NCBI GenBank assembly: GCA_013214975.1
Contig: JABSPR010000141.1
Span: forward strand, 1 to 22,545
Reading direction: 5' to 3'
DNA length: 22,545 nt
Origin: Flavobacteriales bacterium
GTDB taxonomy: Bacteria; Bacteroidota; Bacteroidia; DT-38
The first letter of the stretch is position 1. Each line of letters opens with the position of its first letter. The notes beneath the pieces were generated by a model. The model was not told where the DNA came from and made no database searches. It saw only the letters and a program-made list of their open reading frames with translations. The position numbers and the translations under genes are program-made. This document shows, piece after piece, positions 8,841 through 16,675 of the stretch.

Positions 8841-9776
8841 GTGGAGCTAAACGATAAAATATATGTTGCAGGCCATCGAGGAATGGTTGGTAGTTCTATA
8901 GTTCGAAAACTCGAATCAGAAGGATTCACGAATATTGTTACAAGAACATCTTCGGAATTAGACCTTACGAATCAACTGGAAGTAACAACGTTTTTTGAGA
9001 AAGAAAAGCCGGAATACGTGTTTCTTGCGGCTGCAAAAGTTGGAGGTATTCATGCGAACAATATCTATGGTGGTCAATTCATTTATGAAAATATAATGAT
9101 TGAGGCAAACGTAATTCATCAAGCACATATTAATGGAGTAAAGAAATTGGCATTCCTTGGTTCTTCTTGTATCTATCCTAAAATGGCTGCACAACCAATG
9201 AAAGAGGAAAGTCTTTTGACGGGAACTTTGGAGCCAACGAACGAACCATATGCTATTGCTAAAATTTCCGGTATAAAGATGTGTGAAGCATACAATGCTC
9301 AATATGGAAGTTATTTTATCTCTCTGATGCCAACGAATCTTTATGGGCCAAACGATAACTACGACCTTCAGAATTCACATGTTCTGCCAGCACTACTAAG
9401 AAAGATTCATACTGCCAAAATAAATGGGGATACTAGTGCTGAGGTTTGGGGTTCTGGAAACCCTAAGAGAGAGTTTCTTCATGTAGATGACTTAGCAGAA
9501 GCGACTTTCTTTTTAATGCAAGAATATGATGATGCCAGTTTAGTGAATATAGGCACAGGTGAGGATTTATCAATTCGAGAACTTGCCGAAATGATTTGTG
9601 ATGTAGTTGGGTTTGATGGGAATTTAAAATTTGATCCTTCTATGCCAGATGGTACTCCTAGAAAACTCTTGGATGTTTCAAAATTGAAGAACCTCGGTTG
9701 GTCGTATAAGATTAACTTAAAGGATGGAATCAGGGATGTTTATGCGAATGTTCTTGAAACAGAGTTATTTGCATAA
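8841..9776 (+). CDS. fcl: GDP-L-fucose synthase (GTG start)
   Basis: This epimerase/reductase converts GDP-4-keto-6-deoxymannose to GDP-L-fucose with NADPH. It has 311 residues. The Rossmann motif GHRGMVG lies at 11-17 and catalytic residues are visible: Ser108/Ser109 and Cys110 (GSSCIYP), Tyr137 and Lys141 (YAIAK), His180 (NSHVLPALLRK). The start must be the GTG at 8841: the first in-frame ATG encodes the Met inside the nucleotide-binding loop and would destroy the fold, and the gmd stop lies just upstream. The product would feed fucosylation of capsule, O-antigen or glycoproteins. No fucosyltransferase is in the window. Confidence 0.96.
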   Translation: MELNDKIYVAGHRGMVGSSIVRKLESEGFTNIVTRTSSELDLTNQLEVTTFFEKEKPEYVFLAAAKVGGIHANNIYGGQFIYENIMIEANVIHQAHINGVKKLAFLGSSCIYPKMAAQPMKEESLLTGTLEPTNEPYAIAKISGIKMCEAYNAQYGSYFISLMPTNLYGPNDNYDLQNSHVLPALLRKIHTAKINGDTSAEVWGSGNPKREFLHVDDLAEATFFLMQEYDDASLVNIGTGEDLSIRELAEMICDVVGFDGNLKFDPSMPDGTPRKLLDVSKLKNLGWSYKINLKDGIRDVYANVLETELFA

Positions 9777-9796
9777 CATCTTTTTTACTAGCTAAT

Positions 9797-11389
9797 TTGA
9801 GAAAACGATTATTAGTAATTCTCCTTGCTTTATTCTTTAGCGTAAATGCTGAATCACAAGGAAATTATTTCCATTTGGGTAGAGTATATTCCCAAGGGTA
9901 TAGTTCTAAGCTAAATCAATTAGATACCATTTCTCATTCAAGTGTAAGACCATTAAACTCACGATGGACAAATGAAGCTATTACACAATTTGAAGTGGAT
10001 AGTAGTAAATCAGGATGGTTATACAGAAAATTTAAAAGAGATCACTTGATCGACCTAAGGTCGGAAGGTTTTAGTTTGACAATAGACCCATTGTTTAATT
10101 TTAATTATGGTAAGGATATCGAAGACAACAGTGCCCGAGCTCAAGAAATACACTTTGTCACTAATACGCGAGCAGCAATTGTAACCGGGAGAATAGGAGA
10201 AGCTGTCACCTTTAGTTCTTCATTCTATGAAAATCAAACTTACTTTCGGGGTTATATTGATGATCATATTAGAGGTAAATCCGCAACAGATGGGTATGGA
10301 CGTCTAACAGGAATTGTTCCTGGACAAGGAAGGGTTAAGGCATTTAAAGAACAAGGGTTCGATTATGCAATTGCTTCAAGTAATGTAACCATAACGCCGA
10401 ATAAGAGATGGAGCCTTAGTTTGGGTAACGGGAAGCATTTTATAGGTGATGGGTATCGTTCGTTGTTTTTATCGGATAATGCTTCGAATTACCCCTTTTT
10501 AAGTACTACTTTGAAATTAGGTAAACTGCAATACACAACCATTTATTCGACCCTTCAGAACTATTATAGAATGCCGGGGTTTGCTACAGCAGATGCTTTG
10601 TTTCAAAGGAAGAATGCCAACTTTAGTTATTTGAGTTGGAATGTTTCCCCCAAGGTGCAGATTGGTTTTTTTGAAGGGATAATATGGGAATCACAATCAG
10701 TGGATGGATCTAATATATCTACATTTAATTATAATTATTTAAACCCCGTTATTTTTACAAGATCTCTTCAATATTCTTTGGACTATAGAATTAATGCGTT
10801 GGTTGGGGTAAGTGCAAAAGCAAAATTATTTGAAGGGGGTGTGCTCTATGGGCAGCTGATGATCGATGAATGGAACAAACGGAAGAAAACGGGTTATCAA
10901 GTGGGTTTAAAGATATTTAATGCGTTTCGTATTCCTCAACTGTATGCTCAGGTGGAATACAACACTATTTCCGCATTCTCTTATTCTCAGGTCGATTCAT
11001 CCCAAAGTTACGGGCATATGTATGATGCTTTGGCTCACCCAATGGGAGCCAACTTTAATGAAGCAGTAGCAATTGTTAATTATAATTGGAAGGATGTAAG
11101 ATTTGGAGTTAAATACGTTATTGCGACAAAACCTGTTGATTCATTAAATAGAAATGTTGGAAACAATATTTTTAGATCCGAATATTATGCAACTTCAATC
11201 AAGGGAATAAAGAGCGATGTGAGTTATTTGGACGTAAACGTTTCTTATTTACTTAACCGTAAAACGGATATGAGAATTACATTAGGTCTGTCTACAAGAA
11301 AATATAAATACGACAATATTCAAGAGATAAGCCATTTTGTATACGTTGCCTTTAGGACCTCGTTAGCAAATAGTTACTTTGACTTCTAG
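9797..11389 (+). CDS. Wzi/RemB-like outer-membrane capsule assembly protein 1 (TTG start)
   Basis: This is a 530-residue secreted protein with a basic n-region and hydrophobic core (MRKRLLVILLALFFSVNA), probably cleaved near residue 18, followed by many alternating aromatic/polar strands typical of an outer-membrane beta barrel and ending in a C-terminal Phe (SYFDF). The conserved block GNGKHFIGDGYRSLFLSD at 210-227, and the later YLNPVIFTRSLQYS and HPMGANFNEA segments, fit the Wzi capsule-assembly family; in gliding Flavobacteria similar proteins are called RemB. The start is a TTG at 9797, chosen because it alone gives a complete signal peptide; no ATG or GTG is available there. It follows the GDP-fucose genes by 20 bases and is clearly paralogous to the gene at 12524, which points to a surface-polysaccharide role. 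Confidence 0.82.
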   Translation: MRKRLLVILLALFFSVNAESQGNYFHLGRVYSQGYSSKLNQLDTISHSSVRPLNSRWTNEAITQFEVDSSKSGWLYRKFKRDHLIDLRSEGFSLTIDPLFNFNYGKDIEDNSARAQEIHFVTNTRAAIVTGRIGEAVTFSSSFYENQTYFRGYIDDHIRGKSATDGYGRLTGIVPGQGRVKAFKEQGFDYAIASSNVTITPNKRWSLSLGNGKHFIGDGYRSLFLSDNASNYPFLSTTLKLGKLQYTTIYSTLQNYYRMPGFATADALFQRKNANFSYLSWNVSPKVQIGFFEGIIWESQSVDGSNISTFNYNYLNPVIFTRSLQYSLDYRINALVGVSAKAKLFEGGVLYGQLMIDEWNKRKKTGYQVGLKIFNAFRIPQLYAQVEYNTISAFSYSQVDSSQSYGHMYDALAHPMGANFNEAVAIVNYNWKDVRFGVKYVIATKPVDSLNRNVGNNIFRSEYYATSIKGIKSDVSYLDVNVSYLLNRKTDMRITLGLSTRKYKYDNIQEISHFVYVAFRTSLANSYFDF

Positions 11390-11432
11390 CACTATAAATG
11401 CAATTATTAAGGATGGAGGACGTGATATTTAG

Positions 11433-11440
11433 TAAATTCG
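11433..11440 (+). promoter_or_regulatory. Possible Bacteroidota -7 element upstream of the WecA-like gene
   Basis: The 69-base gap between the first Wzi gene and the WecA-like gene is the longest in the plus-strand run. It contains TAAATTCG, one mismatch from the Bacteroidota sigma consensus TAnnTTTG, 18 bases before the ATG. I see no good TTG-type -33 element at the right distance, and the gap holds no terminator-like hairpin. It may be a weak internal promoter that lets the downstream genes be expressed apart from the GDP-fucose genes. Confidence 0.35.
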
Positions 11441-11458
11441 TAGTACCAAACAATACAT

Positions 11459-12517
11459 ATGGTAATAGGTAGCTTAGTATTAGGTTTTTTAACCTCTTTT
11501 TTCGTAGTGCTTTTCATTGTTCCTTCTTTAATAAAGGTAGCGGAACTGAAAAATCTTTATGATGAGCCAGGAGATGATAGGAAATTGCATAGCAAGAAAA
11601 TTCCATCGATAGGAGGAATTATCATTTTTGCGGCAACATTATTCTCTTATTCCTTGTGGTACCCAGATGACGACATTGGTAAGTTTAAATACATTATATC
11701 TTCTTTATTGATATTATTTTTTGTTGGTGCCAAAGATGATATTATAGGAACGGCTCCAGTAAAGAAGTTGTTGGCTAATTTTATTGTAGGGCTGATGCTC
11801 GTATTAATGGCGAATATCCGTATAACAAGTCTTCATGGGATTTTCGGGGTGCTTGAAATTCCTTATTGGGCAAGTGTATTCCTTTCGTTGTTCACTTATG
11901 TTGTTATCATTAATTCGTTAAACTTAATTGATGGTGTTGATGGTCTTGCTAGTGGCGTTGGAATAGTGGCAACAGTGTCATTTGGAACTTGGTTTTATAT
12001 TTCAGGATCTGATTTACTTATGGCGAGTCTTGCATTTTCTCTTGCAGGGGCGTTGTTTGCTTTTTTGTTTTTCAACTTCTCTCCAGCCAGGATTTTCATG
12101 GGCGATTCGGGATCGTTAACAATAGGTTTGATAATAGCCATACTAGCCTTTGAACTGATTGAATATGATAAGGCGGATTTGCCTACCGAGTTAATGGGGA
12201 TATCAAAGCCCGTATTTGCTATAGCGGTATTGATATATCCTTTGTTAGATGTGTTTCGAATATTTATGTATAGAACTATTAAAGGGTTGTCTCCATTTAA
12301 TCCGGATAAAAAACACATACATCATAGATTGCTTTTAGTAGGACTTAATCATCGTCAGACGGTTATAACCATATATATATATAATGTTTTTATTATTGGA
12401 TTGTGCATATTAACAAGAAATATGGATCCTAGTCAGTCGTTGATGATTGTTTTAGGTACAGCAATGATGCTTGTGCAGATCCCATTTTTCTTGAAAAAGA
12501 AAGAGAAAATAAATTAA
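11459..12517 (+). CDS. WecA/TagO/MraY-family polyprenyl-phosphate sugar-1-phosphate transferase
   Basis: This is a polytopic inner-membrane enzyme of 352 residues with about ten hydrophobic segments. It would move a sugar-1-phosphate (usually GlcNAc or GalNAc) from UDP-sugar to undecaprenyl phosphate, the first step of a lipid-linked glycan. Diagnostic motifs are DDRKLHSKKIPSIGG (39-53), the Asp-Asp pair 93-94 in GAKDDIIG, NLIDGVDGL (155-163), MGDSGS (214-219), and HIHHR at 286-290. The His-rich last motif is of the WecA/TagO type, not MraY, so a role in peptidoglycan is unlikely. It lies between two Wzi paralogues and near gmd/fcl, consistent with initiating a capsule or O-antigen. The exact sugar cannot be read from sequence. 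An (AT)6 run sits inside the gene at 12371-12383. Confidence 0.9.
   Translation: MVIGSLVLGFLTSFFVVLFIVPSLIKVAELKNLYDEPGDDRKLHSKKIPSIGGIIIFAATLFSYSLWYPDDDIGKFKYIISSLLILFFVGAKDDIIGTAPVKKLLANFIVGLMLVLMANIRITSLHGIFGVLEIPYWASVFLSLFTYVVIINSLNLIDGVDGLASGVGIVATVSFGTWFYISGSDLLMASLAFSLAGALFAFLFFNFSPARIFMGDSGSLTIGLIIAILAFELIEYDKADLPTELMGISKPVFAIAVLIYPLLDVFRIFMYRTIKGLSPFNPDKKHIHHRLLLVGLNHRQTVITIYIYNVFIIGLCILTRNMDPSQSLMIVLGTAMMLVQIPFFLKKKEKIN
12371..12383 (+). repeat. Dinucleotide (AT)6A tract inside the WecA-like gene
   Basis: Thirteen bases of strictly alternating A and T encode the Ile-Tyr-Ile-Tyr stretch at residues 305-308 in a hydrophobic segment near the C terminus. Slippage by one unit would shift the frame after the HIHHR motif. 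It is short, and there is no direct evidence that it varies. Confidence 0.5.
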
Positions 12518-12523
12518 GGGCCG

Positions 12524-14125
12524 GTGCGACTTCTGTTAATCGCTACTATTAGTTTTCAGTTACTCATCTCTTTAATGAGCTTTGGGCAAAATGGTCCAAC
12601 CAATTATCCCTTTCTAATATCTCAGAAAATAGATAATCAGTTAAATAATGTTGATGTTGAATTTCATTCGTCGATAAAGCCCTATACACACACTCACTTA
12701 TCTGAGTATGTCAAAATCGATTCTCTAATTGAGAACCTATCTATAGGAACAGGTTCTAGTATTATGAAGATGCTTATGTTAAAGCATGTTCTTGAAAAAA
12801 AGACAGAGAGATATAAATTTTCAGTAGATCCAATTATTACTACTCAGGCAGGTTATGGAAAGAATATATTATCCACACTATCAACTGGTTTAGCAGTGAA
12901 ACTTGATATTGGAGAGAAATGGAGATTTGGTGGTACGTACGCATCATCGCTCGATCGCCTGCCACAAACAAATAGAAATTTCGCATTAGAGAACAGAGTA
13001 ATTCCTAATAGTGGATTTGCTTCACCTTTAGATTCGAAGAAGAAGGATAGTATAAGTTTTGGTAGTAGATACTGGGAAGGATTTGCTGCTTATTCCCCTT
13101 CAAAACATTTTGACATTTCTGTGGGTAATGGTAAGAATTTTATTGGCGACGGCTATCGATCCCTCTTTTTATCTGACTTTTCCAATAGCTATCCATATGT
13201 AAAAGTTTTAACCAAATTTTGGAAGATTAACTATGTGAACTTGTTCATGAACTTCAAGGATATTTCAAACGGAACAAATTATTTCAACTCAAAAAACAAG
13301 TATGCCTCAGTTCATTATTTAAGCTGGAATATATCAAAAAGAGTAAATCTTGGAATTTTTGAGGCGGTGGTTTTCGAATCAAGGGATAGTACAAAAATGA
13401 TGGGTTTTGACATTAACTACATCAATCCAATTATTTTTTTTAGACCTGTTGAGTATTCACTTGGATCAGCGGATAACGTGATGATGGGATGGAGTCTGAA
13501 GATTAAAATATTCAAGAAACAACAGATTTATTTTCAAATGATAATAGATGAGTTTTTAAAAAATCAGATGGTTCAGCGAACAAAATGGTGGGCGAATAAA
13601 TATGGGCTCCAATTCGGGTTTAAAAGCTTCGATGTATTTAAGATAAATGGCCTCGACATGCAGATTGAGTATAATTTGGTAAGGCCATTTACATATTCGC
13701 ATAATGCAGTAAGTCAAAATTACGGTCATTTCAATCAACCATTGGCTCATCCTTTTGGCGCAAACTTCATGGAGGGAATAGGCATTATTAATTACAATGC
13801 TAAACGATGGAATATTAATTCTAAAGTTGTTTATGCATATTATGGTTTAGATGCTGCAAGCGATTCATTGAGTTATGGGAAAGATATTTTTATATCAAAT
13901 AAATTGAGAGTTAAGAAACAGAGAAATGTAATAGGACAAGGAGTACTGGAGCATTTACTAGTGTCTGAACTTAGCCTTACTTATTTAGTTAATTCTTACT
14001 CTAATTTAACTTTAGAGCTTAAATTTGTAAATAGGAATGCGATGTCATCAATAAAGAATGGGTCCACTAACTTTATTATGTTTGGGATTCGAACTAATGT
14101 ATTAAAACGCTATTTCGACATATAA
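12524..14125 (+). CDS. Wzi/RemB-like outer-membrane capsule assembly protein 2 (GTG start)
   Basis: This 533-residue secreted beta-barrel-like protein is paralogous to the one at 9797. The signal peptide (MRLLLIATIS then a hydrophobic core) is probably cut near Gly21. Shared blocks with the first copy are GNGKNFIGDGYRSLFLSD (201-218), YINPIIFFRPVEYS, HPFGANFMEG and a YFDI C-terminal end, where the first copy has YFDF. Outside these blocks the two differ strongly, so the duplication is old. The start is a GTG six bases after the WecA-like gene, preceded by an AAGG-like ribosome site; the next in-frame Met lies within the hydrophobic core. A run of eight T lies at 13434-13441. The likely role is export or surface attachment of a polysaccharide; the two copies may serve different polymers or form one complex. 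Confidence 0.8.
   Translation: MRLLLIATISFQLLISLMSFGQNGPTNYPFLISQKIDNQLNNVDVEFHSSIKPYTHTHLSEYVKIDSLIENLSIGTGSSIMKMLMLKHVLEKKTERYKFSVDPIITTQAGYGKNILSTLSTGLAVKLDIGEKWRFGGTYASSLDRLPQTNRNFALENRVIPNSGFASPLDSKKKDSISFGSRYWEGFAAYSPSKHFDISVGNGKNFIGDGYRSLFLSDFSNSYPYVKVLTKFWKINYVNLFMNFKDISNGTNYFNSKNKYASVHYLSWNISKRVNLGIFEAVVFESRDSTKMMGFDINYINPIIFFRPVEYSLGSADNVMMGWSLKIKIFKKQQIYFQMIIDEFLKNQMVQRTKWWANKYGLQFGFKSFDVFKINGLDMQIEYNLVRPFTYSHNAVSQNYGHFNQPLAHPFGANFMEGIGIINYNAKRWNINSKVVYAYYGLDAASDSLSYGKDIFISNKLRVKKQRNVIGQGVLEHLLVSELSLTYLVNSYSNLTLELKFVNRNAMSSIKNGSTNFIMFGIRTNVLKRYFDI
13434..13441 (+). repeat. Homopolymeric T8 tract inside the second Wzi-like gene
   Basis: Eight consecutive T encode part of the conserved Ile-Ile-Phe-Phe-Arg segment. 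The paralogue at 9797 encodes the equivalent residues without a long run. It is a possible slippage site in a surface gene, but AT-rich coding sequence produces such runs by chance. Confidence 0.5.
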
Positions 14126-14133
14126 TTAATAAT

Positions 14134-14766
14134 ATGAGAGTTTTGGGATTTGCATTGGCAGTTTTGATTTCCACGTTAATATTTTCATGTAAAAGTGAGA
14201 AGAGAGAAGGTTTGGAAATTTTTGGCCCCAAAACTGTGGATGCTAAGGGAGATACAGTTTATCATCGAGTAGGGGAGTTTAGCTTTGTAAACCATCTGGG
14301 TGATACAGTTGCTCGGGATCAGTATGAAAATCAGGTTTATATAGCGAATTTCTTTTTTGCCACCTGCCCAGAAATATGTCCTAAAATGCAGCATCAAATG
14401 TTGCGAGTTCAGGAGGCTTATAAGAAGACGAACAAGATTAAATTAATTTCTCATACCGTAAATCCAGAAAAGGATACGGTTGAGGTATTAGCTCAATATG
14501 CTTTAGATCTAGGTGTCGTAGATTCTACTTGGAATTTGGTTACAGGAGATAAGAAGGAGATATATGATTTGGCTAGATTCGGATATTTCGTAACAACCTT
14601 AGAAGGGGATGGTGGACCAACTGATTTTATACATAGCGATAAGTTTGTCTTAATTGATACTAAAGGACGGATAAGAGGATATTACATTGGTTTAGACAGC
14701 CTTGAGGTTGATAGATTGATTGTAGATATATGGGAGCTGATTAAATCTGAGAAAAGAAAAATATAA
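14134..14766 (+). CDS. SCO1/SenC-family copper chaperone lipoprotein
   Basis: This is a 210-residue thioredoxin-fold protein that binds copper and helps build the CuA site of cytochrome c oxidase, or acts as a thiol reductase for it. A lipoprotein signal peptide ends in LIFSC with Cys19 as the lipidated residue, so the protein is probably anchored in an envelope membrane, facing the periplasm. The metal/redox motif CPEIC (Cys78 and Cys82) and the conserved His167 in DFIHSDKFVLID are intact, so all three copper ligands of the family are present. It is followed with a one-base overlap by a DUF420 membrane protein, a common partner in oxidase assembly. The oxidase genes themselves are not in the window. 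Confidence 0.92.
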   Translation: MRVLGFALAVLISTLIFSCKSEKREGLEIFGPKTVDAKGDTVYHRVGEFSFVNHLGDTVARDQYENQVYIANFFFATCPEICPKMQHQMLRVQEAYKKTNKIKLISHTVNPEKDTVEVLAQYALDLGVVDSTWNLVTGDKKEIYDLARFGYFVTTLEGDGGPTDFIHSDKFVLIDTKGRIRGYYIGLDSLEVDRLIVDIWELIKSEKRKI

Positions 14767-15311
14767 TGGGAAATAAAGAGGATAATTTAATATGGAAAGT
14801 AGTGTTGGTGCTTTCTGTTGTTGTTTTTGGTGTAGTAGTTTTATTGTATAATTTACCTCAGCAATCCGAGATCCCGACATTTATATTCTCTCTGCCTAAG
14901 ATTAATGCGTTAATAAATGCTACATGTTCTATTTTGCTTTTGATTTCTGTCTATTCAATAAAGAATAGAAAAGTAGCGATACATAAGGCTCTTAATTTAA
15001 CAACGTTTGGTCTCTCAGCGCTATTCCTCGTTTTATATATTACTTATCATTCGTTTGGAATTGAGACTAAATACCCTGCTGATGCTCCTTTTAAGATGGT
15101 TTACTACTTTATTCTAATTACGCATATAATTTTAGCGGGCTTAGTATTGCCATTAATTTTAATGTCGTTTTATTTTGGTTTAAAGGGTAAGATCGATCAG
15201 CATAGGAAAATTACTAAATGGAGTTTCCCAATTTGGCTTTATGTTACCGTAACAGGTGTTGTAGTGTATCTGTTTATTTCCCCTTATTACAATTTTATAG
15301 ACCTTCAATAA
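14766..15311 (+). CDS. DUF420 (CtaM/YozB-like) membrane protein, probable cytochrome oxidase assembly factor
   Basis: This small inner-membrane protein of 181 residues has about five hydrophobic segments (roughly 9-29, 45-65, 76-96, 112-138, 152-172). Histidines at 73, 95, 120 and 146 lie at or near segment ends, in the pattern of the DUF420 family, as do KINALINA (45-52) and DQHRKITKWSFPIW. The Staphylococcus member CtaM is needed for a heme-copper oxidase, and linkage to a SCO gene supports a similar role here. The ATG shares one base with the SCO stop (TAATG). The biochemical function is not established for this phylum, so the family call is firmer than the role. Confidence 0.82.
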   Translation: MGNKEDNLIWKVVLVLSVVVFGVVVLLYNLPQQSEIPTFIFSLPKINALINATCSILLLISVYSIKNRKVAIHKALNLTTFGLSALFLVLYITYHSFGIETKYPADAPFKMVYYFILITHIILAGLVLPLILMSFYFGLKGKIDQHRKITKWSFPIWLYVTVTGVVVYLFISPYYNFIDLQ

Positions 15312-15321
15312 AATTGAATCT

Positions 15322-16674
15322 GTGCGGTTGAATCCTTTTATTCTTAGTCTTCTTTGTATTATTAGTTTTTCAATTAATGCACAAGCAGACTGGTCTCTTG
15401 ATTCATGTATAGCTCACGCTGTTAAAGATAACATTCAAGTTAAATTGAGTGAGTTGGAGGCTCAAAGGGCCAAGTATCAATTAGAGCAATCTAAGTGGGA
15501 CCTTCTTCCTAATTTGAATGGGAATATGTCTAACAGTTATAATATTGGTAAACGGATAGATCCTTTTACGAACACGTTTGCTTCTAAATCGGTTCGTTCA
15601 AATAATTTCAATTTGAGTTCTGGAGTTAATCTATTTAATGGTTTGTCTAGCTATAATACCATTAAGAAAAACAGTTATGATCTTAGAGCTAGTACTTACA
15701 ATACCGAGGTAATTAAGAATAATATTTCTTTGAATATTGCGGCATTATTCCTTCAAATATTGTTAAACAAAGAGCTTGTTGGAGTTCAGCAAGAACAATT
15801 ACTTCAATCCAAAGGACAATTAAAACGCATTACGAAACTTGTGGAAGCAGGGGTTCAAACACAATCTGATATTGCCAATATCGAATCGCAAAATGCATTG
15901 GAAGAATTGAATTTGATTAGTGCAGAGAATAATTTGAGTCTCTCTTATCTAGAGTTAAAGCAGCTTTTGGATATATCAACTAAAGATAATTTTTCAATAG
16001 TAACTCCAGACTTATCTCAAGTTTCGACAGACGTATTGGATTTCTCTGCAGAAATGATTTATGAGAGAGCAAGTAAAGATTATCCAACCATTAAGATGTC
16101 TGAAGAGCAGTTGCTAAGTAGGGAAACAGCATTGATCATTGCTAAAGCAGGATATGTCCCTTCGCTATCACTTAACGGTTCTATTGGTACTGGGTATTCT
16201 GGAGCTGATCAAGTATTAATAGATGAGCAACTTGGAACATTTCAAGTAAAATCGTTCAATAATCAGTTTAAAGACAATGTGTATAAATATGTTGGCTTAT
16301 CTCTATCTGTTCCAATATTTAATCAATTCACTATTCGGAATTCTGTTAGAAATGCGGAGCTGAATGTTGAAAGCCAAAAGCTCTCGATTGAATTAGAAAA
16401 GAATAATCTTGAGAAAACAATTAGTACATCTCATGCCAATGCTGTAGCAGCGTTAAAAAAGTATAAGGTCTCAGGAAAAGCTGTAATCGCTTTAAAGGAG
16501 GCTTTCAGAAATACTTCGGTTAAGTATAATCAAGGAATGGTTGATTTTATTGAATACAGTAATGCTAAGAGTAATTTAACTAGAACAGAGTCGGAATTAT
16601 TACAATCTAAATTTGATTATATTTTCAAGATCAAGATTTTGGATTTTTATCAAGGGAGACCACTTAAATTATAA
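15322..16674 (+). CDS. TolC-family outer-membrane efflux protein (GTG start)
   Basis: This is a 450-residue outer-membrane channel protein. The signal peptide is residues 1 to about 20 (MRLNPFILSL then a hydrophobic core ending SINA). The mature part begins WSLDSCIAHAVKDNIQVKL, the usual first helix of the OEP family, and shows the two-fold repeat of long coiled-coil helices interrupted by barrel strands (for example LNGNMSNSYNIG and LSLNGSIGTGYSG). The start is a GTG at 15322; no ATG gives a full signal peptide. TolC proteins work with an inner-membrane pump and a periplasmic adaptor, but neither is adjacent: upstream is the oxidase assembly pair and, one base downstream, tsaB. The substrate cannot be inferred. 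Confidence 0.92.
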   Translation: MRLNPFILSLLCIISFSINAQADWSLDSCIAHAVKDNIQVKLSELEAQRAKYQLEQSKWDLLPNLNGNMSNSYNIGKRIDPFTNTFASKSVRSNNFNLSSGVNLFNGLSSYNTIKKNSYDLRASTYNTEVIKNNISLNIAALFLQILLNKELVGVQQEQLLQSKGQLKRITKLVEAGVQTQSDIANIESQNALEELNLISAENNLSLSYLELKQLLDISTKDNFSIVTPDLSQVSTDVLDFSAEMIYERASKDYPTIKMSEEQLLSRETALIIAKAGYVPSLSLNGSIGTGYSGADQVLIDEQLGTFQVKSFNNQFKDNVYKYVGLSLSVPIFNQFTIRNSVRNAELNVESQKLSIELEKNNLEKTISTSHANAVAALKKYKVSGKAVIALKEAFRNTSVKYNQGMVDFIEYSNAKSNLTRTESELLQSKFDYIFKIKILDFYQGRPLKL

Positions 16675-16675
16675 G

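Noticed and set aside
8958..9302. A 114-codon open frame antisense to fcl.
   Set aside because: It lies wholly within the well-supported fcl gene on the opposite strand, has no recognisable domain, and has a composition typical of an antisense shadow.
16613..16675. A 21-residue N-terminal extension of TsaB from an upstream in-frame ATG.
   Set aside because: It lies entirely within the TolC-like gene in another frame, and TsaB proteins begin at the LLLHIETT-like strand; the ATG at 16676, one base after the TolC-like stop, is the natural start.
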